DNA from: Nematostella vectensis
Taxonomy: Eukaryota; Cnidaria; Anthozoa; Actiniaria; Edwardsiidae
NCBI RefSeq assembly: GCF_932526225.1
Contig: NC_064034.1
Coordinates: 17,868,887-17,932,886, forward strand
Direction: 5' to 3'
Length of the DNA stretch: 64,000 bases
Shown here: positions 13,056-24,371 of the stretch, piece by piece
How the letters are laid out: the number at the start of each line of letters is the position of its first letter
How positions within the stretch are numbered: the stretch's first letter is position 1
Notes under the pieces: model-generated
Database searches by the model: none
Told to the model about the DNA's origin: nothing
Seen by the model: the letters and a program-made list of their open reading frames with translations, nothing else
Position numbers and translations under genes: made by a program

Positions 13056-13699
13056 ATGATGGCAAACAATAAGTCCCAAAATAGAATCATGCCATGCAAA
13101 GGATTTATAAAAAAACAGAGACAGTAAAATCAGAGTTTGTTAGATTCCAAACATTAAATCTGTGCAATGATTAAAAATAACTTAAAATGTGACAAAAATT
13201 ATACATTCTGTTATGGAGTATGATTTTTGTTGCTTGGCCTAAGAATTTTATTAATCCACTTATTTTATATTCAGTCACTTCAATTTGTCAAAACTTATGC
13301 AATCATGCCTATGGGACATGTTTTAATTCATTAGAGTAATTTAGTAAGATAAGAAATATCAAAGTAATTAAATTATTTAATCGTCTTAGACTGCAACCAT
13401 ACTTTTACATTAGTAAATAGAATGCAGAAATCCTCTTCAAGCTTGCTATTTCGTTTATACTTTATTTTCTCCATATCATGGTGTAAAATACATAATTGAA
13501 CTACATTATAAAATTGATTGGTGTTTTTCAAAACGATTTCTTAAGTGGTCCAACCTAATTCCCTCAAGATCCTAAGAATAATAAATTGTTTAACTTTATA
13601 ATATATGTTCAAAATATATCATATTAGTGGCACTGTATCAATACTGCCAAATCTGAGATTTGGAATAAAACCTACAGTGAAGAGTTAAAACGTAATAAT
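13056..13699. other. AT-rich intergenic spacer and F-box gene 3' flank
   Basis: I see no splice-bounded or long open frame here. It lies between the 31-bp array and the stop of the minus-strand F-box gene, and probably holds that gene's 3' untranslated region. Confidence 0.5.
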
Positions 13700-14707
13700 C
13701 TATGGTCCTTGGATCTCACAATTTGGCAAAGTGGTTCTTATTGTGTCCAGGCCCTGTGTGTTTACCAAGGTGCAGTCTGTGATGTCCAAGTGCTTTAACT
13801 GTTTACAATTCTCAGCAATTGTAACAATTCCAGTACTAGTTAGCTCTCTGCACTTGGCTAGACTTAGTCCTTGGAGTTCTGCCATACTGTGTACTAAAGC
13901 TTCAATGCCTGTATCTGTAATACGTCTACAGCAAGTTAGATACAAATATTTTAGGCGGACCAAATGGCGCCCAATGTGATGTAATCCAAGATCTGTTATG
14001 TCTGTGCAATTAGAGAGATCAAGGTGTAGTAGATTTGTCAGATTAGTTGCGATTTGTTGTATTCCGTTATCCCCAACACGGTAACAATTACTAAGATTCA
14101 AGCACTTCAATTGTGTTAACTTTGCAATGCTGGCCAAGTCCTGATCAGAAACTCTTGTACAATATGTCAAATTAAGCTCCAATAAATTAGCAAAAAACAA
14201 ATCCACGTCAAGACTGTCAAACCAACCAAGGGGTACAATAGAATGATCCAAGTCCAGTGATTTTAACGTACCAGGAAGACATCTTGCATCCACGTTTCGC
14301 ATGTCACAGTAACACAGGGTCAGTTTCTCAAGATTTGGACATTTTGTTTTTATTTCTTCTAGCAAAGAGAATGATATATTCTCGTGTTTTTTAGTTGTCC
14401 CTAAGAATCCTTTTATCTGTAGCTCCGTAACCGTCTCACATAAACGATTTCGAACAACTTTCCATAGAATCCGAAGAGCGAGAGGCCATGGACGCAAATC
14501 AACTGCTTTCCACAGGGAGCGGTCCTTGCCTAAATGATACCAACGACGGCAAACCTTGGAGGCAGCACACAACGCCTTGATATCCAGATACCTAAAGATG
14601 TTTAGCATCACGTTGTCTGGAAAGGAGCAAATCAGAGCCGTTTGCACTACTTTAGCGGCCATTTTCAAGTGCCCCGCTCTCCGTTTGGCGGCATGAACGG
14701 ACGCCAT
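13700..14707 (-). CDS. FBXL12: F-box/leucine-rich-repeat protein, FBXL12-like
   Basis: A single uninterrupted frame of 335 codons. The frame stays open upstream, but the first ATG is at 14707; a second ATG at 14662 starts MAAKVVQT and could be used instead. The F-box covers roughly residues 24-65 (FPDNVMLNIFRYL, then VCRRW and LWKAVDL). About seven leucine-rich repeats of the FBXL type follow, with LxLSNC and LxLTCCRRITDTGI motifs. The short length, the LPGTLKSLDL segment and the KCPNLEKLTL segment resemble vertebrate FBXL12 (326 aa). F-box proteins bind SKP1 and bring substrates to SCF ubiquitin ligases; the LRRs would be the substrate face. The gene has no introns, unlike its neighbours, and is divergent from RANBP3. 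FBXL12 versus another short FBXL is my best reading, not certain. Confidence 0.8.
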   Translation of the reverse strand: MASVHAAKRRAGHLKMAAKVVQTALICSFPDNVMLNIFRYLDIKALCAASKVCRRWYHLGKDRSLWKAVDLRPWPLALRILWKVVRNRLCETVTELQIKGFLGTTKKHENISFSLLEEIKTKCPNLEKLTLCYCDMRNVDARCLPGTLKSLDLDHSIVPLGWFDSLDVDLFFANLLELNLTYCTRVSDQDLASIAKLTQLKCLNLSNCYRVGDNGIQQIATNLTNLLHLDLSNCTDITDLGLHHIGRHLVRLKYLYLTCCRRITDTGIEALVHSMAELQGLSLAKCRELTSTGIVTIAENCKQLKHLDITDCTLVNTQGLDTIRTTLPNCEIQGP

Positions 14708-15159
14708 CTTGAAAACAGCGGATTGTACCGCGGGCTCAATCAGGAACTGTTTTAATAATAGAACAACAATAATCAGATAATACAATATTTCAATGCTTTA
14801 CAGACACCCAAGTTCCTCTTTTCTACTCTATTATTTTTTACTAAACTCTATGTTACACCTGAAGTCTATAAACATAATAATAATAAAAAAAAATGATAAT
14901 AATTCTTTTAGTTGCTTATCTTATGTACAGGGTCGACACTCAAACCCCATTATCGCATTTTACGTTTATTCACATAGTTGTGCTTTAGGTTTTTTTGTGC
15001 CATAAAAAATTACCATTTTTATTTTTCAATTATGTGCTACATGACTCCTATAGCAAATGATGCCCTTCTCCTGTACCACCTGTATTACGTCCCTAAATTC
15101 CCTGGGGCGCAAAAGATGTTCGAATATTGAGCATGCGCAGTGTCGGTTCTTGTACAAAA
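14708..15159. promoter_or_regulatory. Head-to-head promoter region of FBXL12-like and RANBP3 genes
   Basis: About 450 bp separate the two divergent start codons. GCATGCGCAG at 15131-15140, 20 bases before the RANBP3 start codon, matches the core of the NRF1 motif, common in divergent housekeeping promoters. No TATA box in a convincing position was seen on either side. Confidence 0.5.
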
Positions 15160-18100
15160 ATGGCGGAAAGCGGTAAGTGTCTTGCCTTTCGATTTGCCGG
15201 ATCGTTCATAGCTTCGCCAAGCCTCTTCTGAAAGCCCTTCGCTTATTCTCCTGTTTGGTTTTAGGTGCTGTTGCCGGCGGAGAGGCTTCTAACACTGTTG
15301 TTCAAGGTAAAACTGAATGAATGACATTCTTGAGTCCAACTTCCCCGTTCTCTGCCGGCATGCCGCGAACTTTTTCCGTTTCCGAAAATATTCTTCGTAT
15401 GCGTACCATGGTCTTGTAGCCAACACCATGGTGTCTTCTAGCTCTGTTACTTGTTTCCTGGTTATTTTACTGTGTCATGTATTTCTAGGACCGGTTGTTG
15501 CTCCACCAAAGTTCGTTTTTGGTCAAAACATGTCAGATCGAATCAAGGTAGGTGGAAGAAAAATTACATATCTGTAAAAATCATCAGCAGTTTGTTTTCT
15601 TTGTAATATTTGGTTCAAAATGGCTCCTATTAAAGATTTTACCCAAACATTCACCGCTTGCTGTCCGGATTTATGTATGCCTTTGAAGAACTTTTGTAGA
15701 GTAGATTTTCCCTATGTTCTTTCTTTCATAATGCAACCACTCTCTGTACGATTTTACATCTAAACCATATGAATTTCCTGGAACTTATTCAGCCTTTTTT
15801 ATAATATAGTAACTTTCAATTCATATAAGACTACATAGGGGGGGGGGGGGGGGGGTGAATAGGTTCTCGGATTGGCGGATTCGGCTCCGAAATGCTCACA
15901 GATTACAGATTTTTATTATTATTTCAGCGGATTGGCGGATTTTGGAAGTACGGCAGATCACAGATCTCTTGACAATTCGGGAGCGGATTTCAGATTTTGA
16001 CTGCTTTGACGGTCGAATTTTGGATTTTAAATAAATTTCAAACGATGCTTTTGTTTATCTGTCAAGCCATGCAGATCTAAAAAAATTCTCCGGATCCATG
16101 GATTTGCCCCAAAAATGTAGCGGATTGGCAGATTTACATACCCCTATTCACCCCCCCCCCCCCCCCCCCTACATACAGTAATGAATAATGTAGGATTCTG
16201 GTACAAGTTTCTCAAGTTCAGCTGTAGGTAAGGGCAAATAGTTTGGTCTTATCTGATGTCGCTGTCTACACTATTGTCTGTTATATTTTGTTGTTGCGAC
16301 TGGTAAGCCTTACTGATGCTGTGCTCATGCACAAAGCATTGCATTAATATGTGCATGGTCAAAACATGTTTTGCATAATCTTATGTTTTTCAAGAACAGT
16401 TTAACCATGCAAGCTGTAAACAATAACTAGGTGTTCTGCAAAGGCATTGTGAAGACAGCAGAGTTGAAGTTCTTTGGATGTTTGTGAAAAAAATATGTAC
16501 TTGCTCAAACCTAGATTGAACCATTTTAGTATAATCTTATTTGTATTATTAAGGTTCTTGTTTTTTGTGTATGTAGAATGTTGTGTCTAGTGCTTCTTCC
16601 AGTGTAGACAGTTCTCCAAAGCCATCAGAAAAGACAGACTCTGATGGTGAATCTGAGTCTTCAGTATCTAAGGTGAGATAAAAAGATAATATTATAAACT
16701 CTATATATACATAAGCTGTGATTCCTCTTTTGCGAAAATACCGATTGGATAATGACTCCAATGTTTTTACCAGTTTTCAGCAGATAAATGATTATCATCA
16801 TAATAATCATTGTGATGATAATCAGTTGTTCTATGATTTATGAAATGTCTTTTTTACTTAGAAAAGTATAATTCAAATGGTTAGATAGATTGAATGTAAT
16901 TTTATATTGATAGAGTGAATGTAAATTCCATTTTTCGAGCATGCACAAAAGCACGATAAATGAATACATTACAAAGTATTATGCTCTGTGTTTGTTACAG
17001 CGTCCTGCTGATGGAGATAGTAACAAGCGAGAGTTTGCTGATGATGGTACGTCTCTTACTTATAGTATTAACTATTCTAAGGGAGAACATGATCTTTTTT
17101 TCAAGATTGTGATTGCGATTAGACTGAGGTGTTGCTTGATCTTGCCACTAAAAAAAGATCTATCTGCTGTTTCAGGTGTCCCATTGTCTCCAGTAAAGAA
17201 AGTAGCAAAGATATTTAAGGGTTTGGATTTTGTAGGACAATACACTTTGATTCTGGTTTCCATTCATTGGTGTGGCTGCACAAAATTGTTAGCATGGACC
17301 TTTTTTGTGACCCTGTTTGTTTTTAGCTGACTCAGAGGAGGAACCTAGACCTTTCAAGTTGAAGCCTTCACTTCTAAATGAAGTGGCAAAGAATCTGGCC
17401 GGCACTAAGGGTAGGATGTGTGCTCAGCATTTTTGGGAAAGATCATGATTTTTGCTGTAGCCTTTATAAGTTATTGGATGGTTTCCCAAGTGCATGTGCA
17501 AATAGATGAAGTTATTATTTTTATTCTGCTTTAGCCCCCTCCAGGATTAAAGGCAACCTGTCCTTATCAGAGATGTACCCAAAGTCTATTATTCGATTGA
17601 TGATTGATACACAAACATCTGTTTGTTACTATTTATTGTAACCTTTTCTTTTAAGGTGAAGCCAAGGCTCGTACATCCCCAGTGCCAAAGACATTTGGAA
17701 TGTCCACAAGCGATGCCAGCAGCACAGAGACCAGGACTGGGGCTTCATCACCAGAGCCTCTAACTTTGCCAAAGTCACAGAACTACTTCCAGATGTTTCT
17801 CAACCAGAAATCTGAGTAAGACACTGTGTTCTTTTCGACCATAAATTCTTGGTCTAGCCCTCATATTTTGTAGTGCTTATATACTGCACACCTTTGTGCT
17901 AACGACTCTAGTTGTGTTGTTGTTGTTGTTGTTGTAGTAACAGTCCCAAACTGGAGGGGTCAAGCAATGGTGGCTTTGTTTTTGGTAGGAACATGGGAGA
18001 AAGAGTGCAGGTAAAGTTATTTACCACAAAAAATGTTTAGAGAACTCCACATATTTAGTATGGTACTGTATTATTGCTATTGTTGTTGTCTTATATTGTT

Positions 18101-21100
18101 ATTGTTGTTGTATGATAGCCCCACAAAATCTATTTAAAATCAAAGGGGAAGTAATACATAGCATATGAGAATTGTGAAGATTATTTTTTATGAAAGAATC
18201 TTGTTATCTTGCATGTAGGTTTTCAAGGAATGCCAATTTTCCTGTTTTTTTTTTTTTTTTTTTTTTTTTTGCAGTTTTCTGTTGGTGAGCAAAACAGCCA
18301 GCCAGAGGCAGATAAAGTAGTGGCTGACACTGAATCAAGTGCAGAGCCAGCTGCAGCCTCAGCTTCTCCTAACAAAGGTGAGCTATAAATGATGTTCACG
18401 TGACAATTGCTATCAAACAATCCCTGTTGCTGGTTACCTGTCAGGGCTTTCATTAACTTTCAGAGTAGGCGGTGGAGATTAATAAGTAGGGGGTGGAAGT
18501 TATTTATCTTTTTAGTTCAAATAAAACTTAAGTCAAATTGCTAAAAAGTAGCCGGCGCTTGGTGTGAAATAGCTGACATTTCCGCTGGTCGCCGGGGCCT
18601 AATGGAACCCCTGCCTGTTATCCATTGCCATTAATCACATGTTGACCAGTTGTTTGAAAATGAGTCATTTTAACATATTTAGTTGTGTCTTGTTGTCAAC
18701 TTTGTGGTTTATCATTATACTTGCTACCTGTTAAAAGCAGTACTGTACCTCTAAATAATGACATTGTATGCTCATTCTTACAAATAAAGACAACTTAAAT
18801 GTTTTTATGAAGTCTGAATTTTAAATTAATTCCCACCTTTAATTTAAAAAATAAGCACCCCCAAAGAACCTACAACCCTTCAGTGGAGCTCAAATTTAAC
18901 CTAAATGTTTCTCAATATATTAATTTTATTCTACGAAAACAAAAACAATCGGCAAAATTATATTTGATGGCCAAAAAAGTTCGTTTTCTTCATTTTGAAA
19001 GTATCATATAGTCCCCGGAATTGCCCCTAAAACTTACAATCAACAAAACCGATTGCTTTTATTTTTGGTATGCTATTAGAAATAAGAGGTAGCTAAATAA
19101 CAATGGTAAAAAAAATCCTTGCTTGTGTATGGATTTTTTCAGGGGCAAATTTTAAAGTAGGTAAATACAGAGTGACAAAAAAAAAATACACCAATATCTC
19201 AGAATTCCTCTTTAAGATTTTAATAAAACTTACTCTAAGTGTCAACCAAGGTCTGATGTACAATGACATCTGGCTTATTTGTTAAAAATTTCCCTGTAGT
19301 GAACAGTGGTGAATTTAATGGTTTCACTGTTTTGTTGCCATAAAAACAGCAATGTAAACACATGTAACTTTTTTTATAAAGTTTATCCTTAGCTACATGG
19401 CATGGCAAAATAGTTTGATGATCAGATTCCTGTAGCAGAAGATACAAGTTGTGATTGACAGGATGTTTGGGAATTCAGGAAACTGTATCGAATCTTCTTA
19501 ACGTTTCTTTCCAATTCTGCTATCTCTTAGGGTTTAAAGTTCCTTCAACCACACCTAATTTGCTATCTCTTAGTGCCATCCCTTCTATTTTTATCAGAGT
19601 CCCCCCCCCCCCCCCCCCCCCCAGGAACCTATCCTGATACAACATTGTTGACACCCATTAATGCAAATCGCTTAATATCCTGTTTTGGCGGTTATTTTAA
19701 TTACATGTCAATCCCATGACATCTGTGTATTACAGTAGAGCCAAAGACTCTAGCTGATGTGGCCAAGTCATGTGGTACTGCACAAGGTCCCAGTTCACCC
19801 AGCAGCTCCCCTGACAAGCGACATCTCACTCTTGCCGAGGCTGCACAAGTTTACCAGGAGACAGCACCCCAACCTATTAAATCACAGTTGGCTAAGGTGG
19901 CAGTAGTGACAGGGGAAGAGGAAGAGAGAAATGTGCTACAGGTTTGTACAGCATACAGCAACAGTCACAAACCTGTCTTACTTCCTCTGTTCACACAAGA
20001 ACTTACTGTAATTATTTTATGTATTTTGTGATTATTTGCATTTATAGTCAAACGTGCACCTTGTGGTTGTTCTTTCTGAGTCTGACTGGTTTTTAGTAGC
20101 AGAGAGTAAAGTAGCAAATTGTTCAATTTTTGTCCATTTCAAAAATTCCAGACAACAAATTTTCATCCATGTTTCTCCCCATGCTGGACTTTGTCCAAAA
20201 CAGACCTGCATGCATAAATAAGACATAAAATGCTCCCAAGAAAATGGTCCCTATATCTAATTTAACCTGCTTTCTCTTTAGATCAACTGCCGGTTATTCC
20301 TCTTTGAAGGAGAGACACACACATGGAAGGAGAAAGGACGTGGCACTCTTCGATTGAATGACATGTGTCAATCTATGTCTGAAAGCATATTCCAATCCAG
20401 ACTTGGTAAGAGTCATTAGCCTTTATTGAGTCTAGGGGTACATCAGTAGATTTGCTTTATTATCAAGCTACTGTATCGTATCTATTTGACATGACAGCGG
20501 CATGCAGAACAAAAAAAAAGCTTTCTTGCTTAGCACTCATTGTCTTGTTGTTATAGTTACAAACAGAGATGAGTTAGCACCTTGTTCCCACCAAAATAAA
20601 ACATGCTTCTGTGAAACAGAAGTCGCGCAGCTCAGCTTCTTCAATCTTGTGTTGATTTATACCTTGTCTACCCCACACCTACGCAGACCATCTAGTTTTT
20701 TTTACAGCTGGTCTGTAGTCTTTCTAGTTACAAAACAAAGATATATTGTTTCCCACTACAAATGCCATACTGCTAAGCCCTGTCGAGTGCCCTAGTGTAT
20801 GTAATGAGGGCCATTCCATACATTTTGATACCATGAATGAGAATGATCATTATTTTTCTGCTCAAATTTGCTGCCAAAAATGCCATTCCGAAAAGGCTAA
20901 CCCTGAGCCATTTACAGTTATGCGTACTCAGGGCAACCTGCGAGTAATGTTAAACACTAAGCTGTGGCCAGAGATGACGTTGGATCGTGCTAATGACAAA
21001 AGCCTGCGAGTGACAGCAGTAGACGGAGAGCACAATGACATAAAGATCTACCTTATTATGGTGAGCATGCGCGACATTCATACATACATCACGGGCAATG

Positions 21101-21991
21101 GTAGTATGTACATCAAGATCTACCTTATTATGGTGAGCATGCGCGACGTTCATACATAAGTCCAGGGCAATGGTAGTATGTACACCTTATTATGGTGAGC
21201 ATGCGTGAAGTCCATACAGTCAGGGGCAATGGTAGTATGTACGTAACTCACAGGGTGAAAGCAAGCCTTGGAATACTGGGGGAGGGGGCGCAATACAAAG
21301 ACTTAGGTGGGGACTTAGTCACTACAGCACTAACTCAGCACCCAAGCCTTAAAGAAGACCAGTCATGCTGCCATTTTATTCCCCCACCTCAATGGGGGGT
21401 CACACAAAGAAACCATTTCCATCGGCTTATTCAAGCAAGTAAACAAGATATTTTCAATCAAGTATAGTCAATAAAGTATTATTCTTCATTCGTGGATTGT
21501 TATTTTGAAGCTTTCTTGCAAATAAACCATTGTATTCTCAATGATAAACAAGCTATTACTCTGGCCAGCTATGTTTCTATGTTATTATATTTTTCATGTT
21601 TGTCCATGTGACAAATATGAATCTTTAAGGTGAGAGTGCCTTTTTTGCTTATTGTCAGTGGCTGACTCAGTGCAAAAAAGAATCAAAACCTAAAAAAAAT
21701 TCCTAAGCTATGTGTGGTTTGTTGCAGGGAGGGCCCAAGGATATCCTACAGCTCTACACTGCCATAGACCGACGGATACAAGCTCTGAAACGTGGTCAGC
21801 AAGCACAGCATAGTGCAGACAGCCCTGTCAACCTCAGTGCCAGTCCTCAGACAAATGACTCCGGCAATGAGAGTACTGGTTTCAAAGATGATAAGGAGAG
21901 ACAAGCAGCTACAGAACAAGACGACAGCAGCAATGACTCCAATGCCACTGGCCAAGACGCTGATAAAGAGGGGTTAAGTGACGACGAGTGA
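15160..21991 (+). CDS. RANBP3: Ran-binding protein 3 (nuclear export cofactor)
   Basis: Exons in phase: 15160-15172, 15265-15306, 15489-15547, 16577-16672, 17001-17046, 17327-17410, 17656-17815, 17938-18010, 18275-18377, 19736-19941, 20282-20405, 20918-21060, 21728-21991, giving 470 aa; an optional exon lies at 17176-17220. Two FG-type blocks are clear: KFVFGQNMSDRI and GGFVFGRNMGERV. The RanBD1-type domain follows (VVTGEEEERNVLQ, CRLFLFEG, KGRGTLRLND, SRLVMRTQGNLRVMLNTKLW). The tail is acidic and ends DDE. In vertebrates RANBP3 binds RanGTP and CRM1/XPO1 in the nucleus and stimulates export of leucine-rich NES cargo. The start ATG sits in a GCCAUGG-poor but plausible context (AAAATGGCG). The donor of exon 20918-21060 lies in a tandem triplication. 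Confidence 0.92.
15838..16169. mobile_element. Short inverted-repeat element capped by G/C runs, TACATA duplication
   Basis: The element starts with 18 G then TGAATAGG and ends with CCTATTCA then 19 C, so its ends are inverted copies. TACATA flanks it on both sides (15832-15837 and 16170-16175), consistent with a 6-bp target duplication. Inside, GGATTGGCGGATT-like motifs recur. It lies in a RANBP3 intron and encodes nothing I can recognise. Confidence 0.6.
17176..17220 (+). other. RANBP3: Possible 15-codon cassette exon of RANBP3 (basic, NLS-like)
   Basis: A TTTCAG acceptor precedes 45 bases that read GVPLSPVKKVAKIFKG in phase 1-1, so inclusion or skipping keeps the frame. The donor GTTTGG is weak. 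PVKK resembles the basic PVKR nuclear-localisation motif known in vertebrate RANBP3 at a similar place before the FKLKP segment. Confidence 0.5.
21041..21240 (+). repeat. Tandem triplication of about 62-72 bp including a RANBP3 splice donor
   Basis: The segment CTTATTATGGTGAGCATGCG, followed by a spacer ending GGGCAATGGTAGTATGTAC, occurs three times. Donor-like GTGAGC starts at 21061, 21133 and 21195. The first closes the RANBP3 exon. The second is exactly 72 bases further with no stop between; an in-frame TAA at 21157-21159 precedes the third. Confidence 0.85.
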
Positions 21992-22208
21992 CCAGGTGCT
22001 TGATGAAAGAGCCACTCTGATTGCAGATAGAGGAGCTGGGTTTGATTACAGTACTGCTTCAAATGAAGCCTTGAAAATATTAACATTACTTATGATAAAT
22101 ATTGAGTCCTGGCTATTTGACAGATAGACATTGTAGCAGACAGACAAGTGGCTAGTGATGGTACATTGAGTAGGCCATTAGCAGAGAAACACATTAATAT
22201 CCTGTTGG

Positions 22209-22807
22209 GGCCGGTTGCACAAAGCCTGAATAAGTTATCTGCCCGATAGGCGCTACCCGCCTGATAAAATCCCTGATAAATCCCTGATAAATATGCAAAA
22301 CATGCACTGTTTTTTCTTCAAACAAAATGGCTGCACTAAGGAAGAGCTTCAAAATGTGACGGAAACCAACCAGTTTTTCAAGGCAAAGTGCACGTAAATC
22401 ACAGAATAATAAAAGGGGATAGTGTTTAGCTTCTTCCCGTCTTGAAAATCACATTTCTCAATAGAACGGACAATATAGTCCGATTCCAGTCCTGCCAAAG
22501 CTGAATGTAAGTTCGTAGTTCTCTGTTAATTTAACAACTGTAAAATTCGTTGTTTCCATGTGTTTCAACTTTCACTGTGTCTAAAATTAACCTTAATTCT
22601 GCAAGACACCAGTTTGTTTTTTCTTCACATTTATTCAGTGGATAAGACTTTTTCTGACTTCTATCATCTGGATAACTTTAACTGCTGGATAACTTTCATT
22701 TGGGCTTTGTGCAACCGAATCATGGCACTCGGAAAATTATTTGGTTTATCCGCTGGATAAGGAATTAACCGCTGGATAAGACTTATCCAAGCTTTGTGGA
22801 ACCGGCC
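22209..22807. mobile_element. MITE with GGCCGGTT...AACCGGCC ends
   Basis: The left end GGCCGGTTGCACAAAGCCTG and the complement of the right end GGCCGGTTCCACAAAGCTTG match with few changes, and the similarity continues into GATAAG-rich sequence. The flanking octamers CCTGTTGG and ACTGATGG match at 6 of 8 positions, possibly a decayed 8-bp duplication. It is 599 bp and non-coding. Confidence 0.7.
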
Positions 22808-22815
22808 ACTGATGG

Positions 22816-23085
22816 TTGGGGTTCATTGTCATGATTGGTTGATAGAACAGCTAGAGCTGTTATGATTGGTTGATAGGACAGCTAGAGCTGTTATGATTGG
22901 TTGATAGAACAGCTAGAGCTGTTATGATTGGTTGATAGAACAGCTAGAGCTGTTATGATTGGTTGATAGAACAGCTAGAGCTGTTATGATTGGTTGATAG
23001 AACAGCTAGAGCTGTTATGATTGGTTGATAGAACAGCTAGAGCTGTTATGATTGGTTGATAGGACAGCTAAAGCTGTTATGCAAG
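22816..23085 (+). repeat. 31-bp minisatellite, about 8 units
   Basis: The unit is GCTGTTATGATTGGTTGATA followed by GAACAGCTAGA. Units are almost identical (GAACAG/GGACAG variation only), so the array is young. Each unit boundary forms CAGCTAGAGCTG, a near-palindrome that could fold. Confidence 0.9.
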
Positions 23086-24114
23086 TTTGTATGGCGGATC
23101 TGGAGCTGGTTGTGAAAGAGAAAAGGTTACATAATAGTCAAGATAACTTGACAACTTCATCTTTTGCCCCCCATTGCTCTATTTCTTATTTTTTTATTTT
23201 TTTTTGGAACATGACTGTCTGCTCACATCTTCAAAAAAAAAATCAACATTCTCTAATAATATCCGGTCAACAGACTTCTGTAAAATAAACAAGCATTATT
23301 TGTTTGTGATAATACATAGTGCATACTTGTTAGAGAATCCAAATGTTTGTTATTCAGGATACTGGTTCTGTGCTTTATCTATGTTTTTTTTTTTTTTTTA
23401 TTCTTTGCTTATTAGTTATTATTATTAAATGCTAATTACTTTAAAAGAACAAACTCCACTGTTCTAAGCTTGTGGAATTAATAGTTGTTGTACATACATT
23501 GTTACATCACAACATAGTATCACACGTCTCTTGACGTTCTCTACAGGTATACTAACCAGGATTTTATTTTTGTAGACATACCTAAGCTTGAGATTATAGA
23601 ATTGCAATCTACAGCTGTTAGATAGAAAGACTTTTATGATCTCCTTCTTAGATAAGTGTGTAAATCTTTCAAATCCTTTTTGTGTTCCACAAGATAGATG
23701 ATTCTATGTATTGTCCCTGGTATGTATTTAGAGCATTGTATATACTTGTTGACTTGTTTTAGAGAATAAAGTACTTCATTCTCTGCTGGAATAGTGCAGT
23801 TGTGTGTTTTCTTGGTAAGTTACTGTAACTACTAATGTTTTTGTCATCTTCATGTCCTAATTTGTGACTGATTATAGATTAACCTAAAATGCAGCCTTTA
23901 TGTTGGTCTTAAATTTAGTTTATTATCATGATCTTTTTGACAGATAGACATTGTAACAGACAGACATTGAAACAAAAGAAACAATTTACCATTATTTTTT
24001 TGCTTAGCAGCCATCCCAGTCTTTTCTTTTAGAAAAATAGAAAAATCCCCTAGCTACAGCATCTATAAAAAAAATATACAAACAGTACAGTCATAACACT
24101 CCCATACATTAATC

Positions 24115-24357
24115 ATACCTGTCAAACCCAGAAAATCTCAAGGCTTGAGAATTATTTTGGGGAGAGGGATGGGGTATATGTTTGGGGGGAGGGGTGGGTA
24201 TACCCTCAAAAGGGGGCTTGCAAGCTACAGCAGCTTCAAGTGGCTTTCCTGCTATCATTGAGTCAATCAGCAGACGTTTGCAATTCAGAAAGCTCTTGCG
24301 CACAATATAAATCTCTATAATCTTGAAACTCCCTAATACAGGAGAGTTGACAGGTAT
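24115..24357. mobile_element. MITE with ATACCTGTCAA ends (copy 1)
   Basis: The element starts ATACCTGTCAAACCC and ends GAGTTGACAGGTAT, 243 bp. Its left part, AAAATCTCAAGGCTTGAGAA then a TTGGGG run, recurs in copy 2 at 44712-45073. It lies immediately downstream of the stop codon of the kinase gene. Confidence 0.75.
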
Positions 24358-24371
24358 GATTAATACTTATC

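Larger units (their letters stand above)
21992..23770 (+). other. Probable RANBP3 3' untranslated region
   Basis: After the TGA there is no convincing coding sequence until the convergent kinase gene. AATAAA at 23765-23770 is a candidate poly(A) signal, which would give a UTR near 1.8 kb holding an inverted-repeat element and a 31-bp minisatellite. An earlier AATAAA near 22407 lies inside the element. Confidence 0.4.

Noticed and set aside
20502-20916. Plus-strand open frame between RANBP3 exons
   Set aside because: It is intron sequence; the real exon starts after the AG at 20916-20917 with good phase and conserved RanBD residues.
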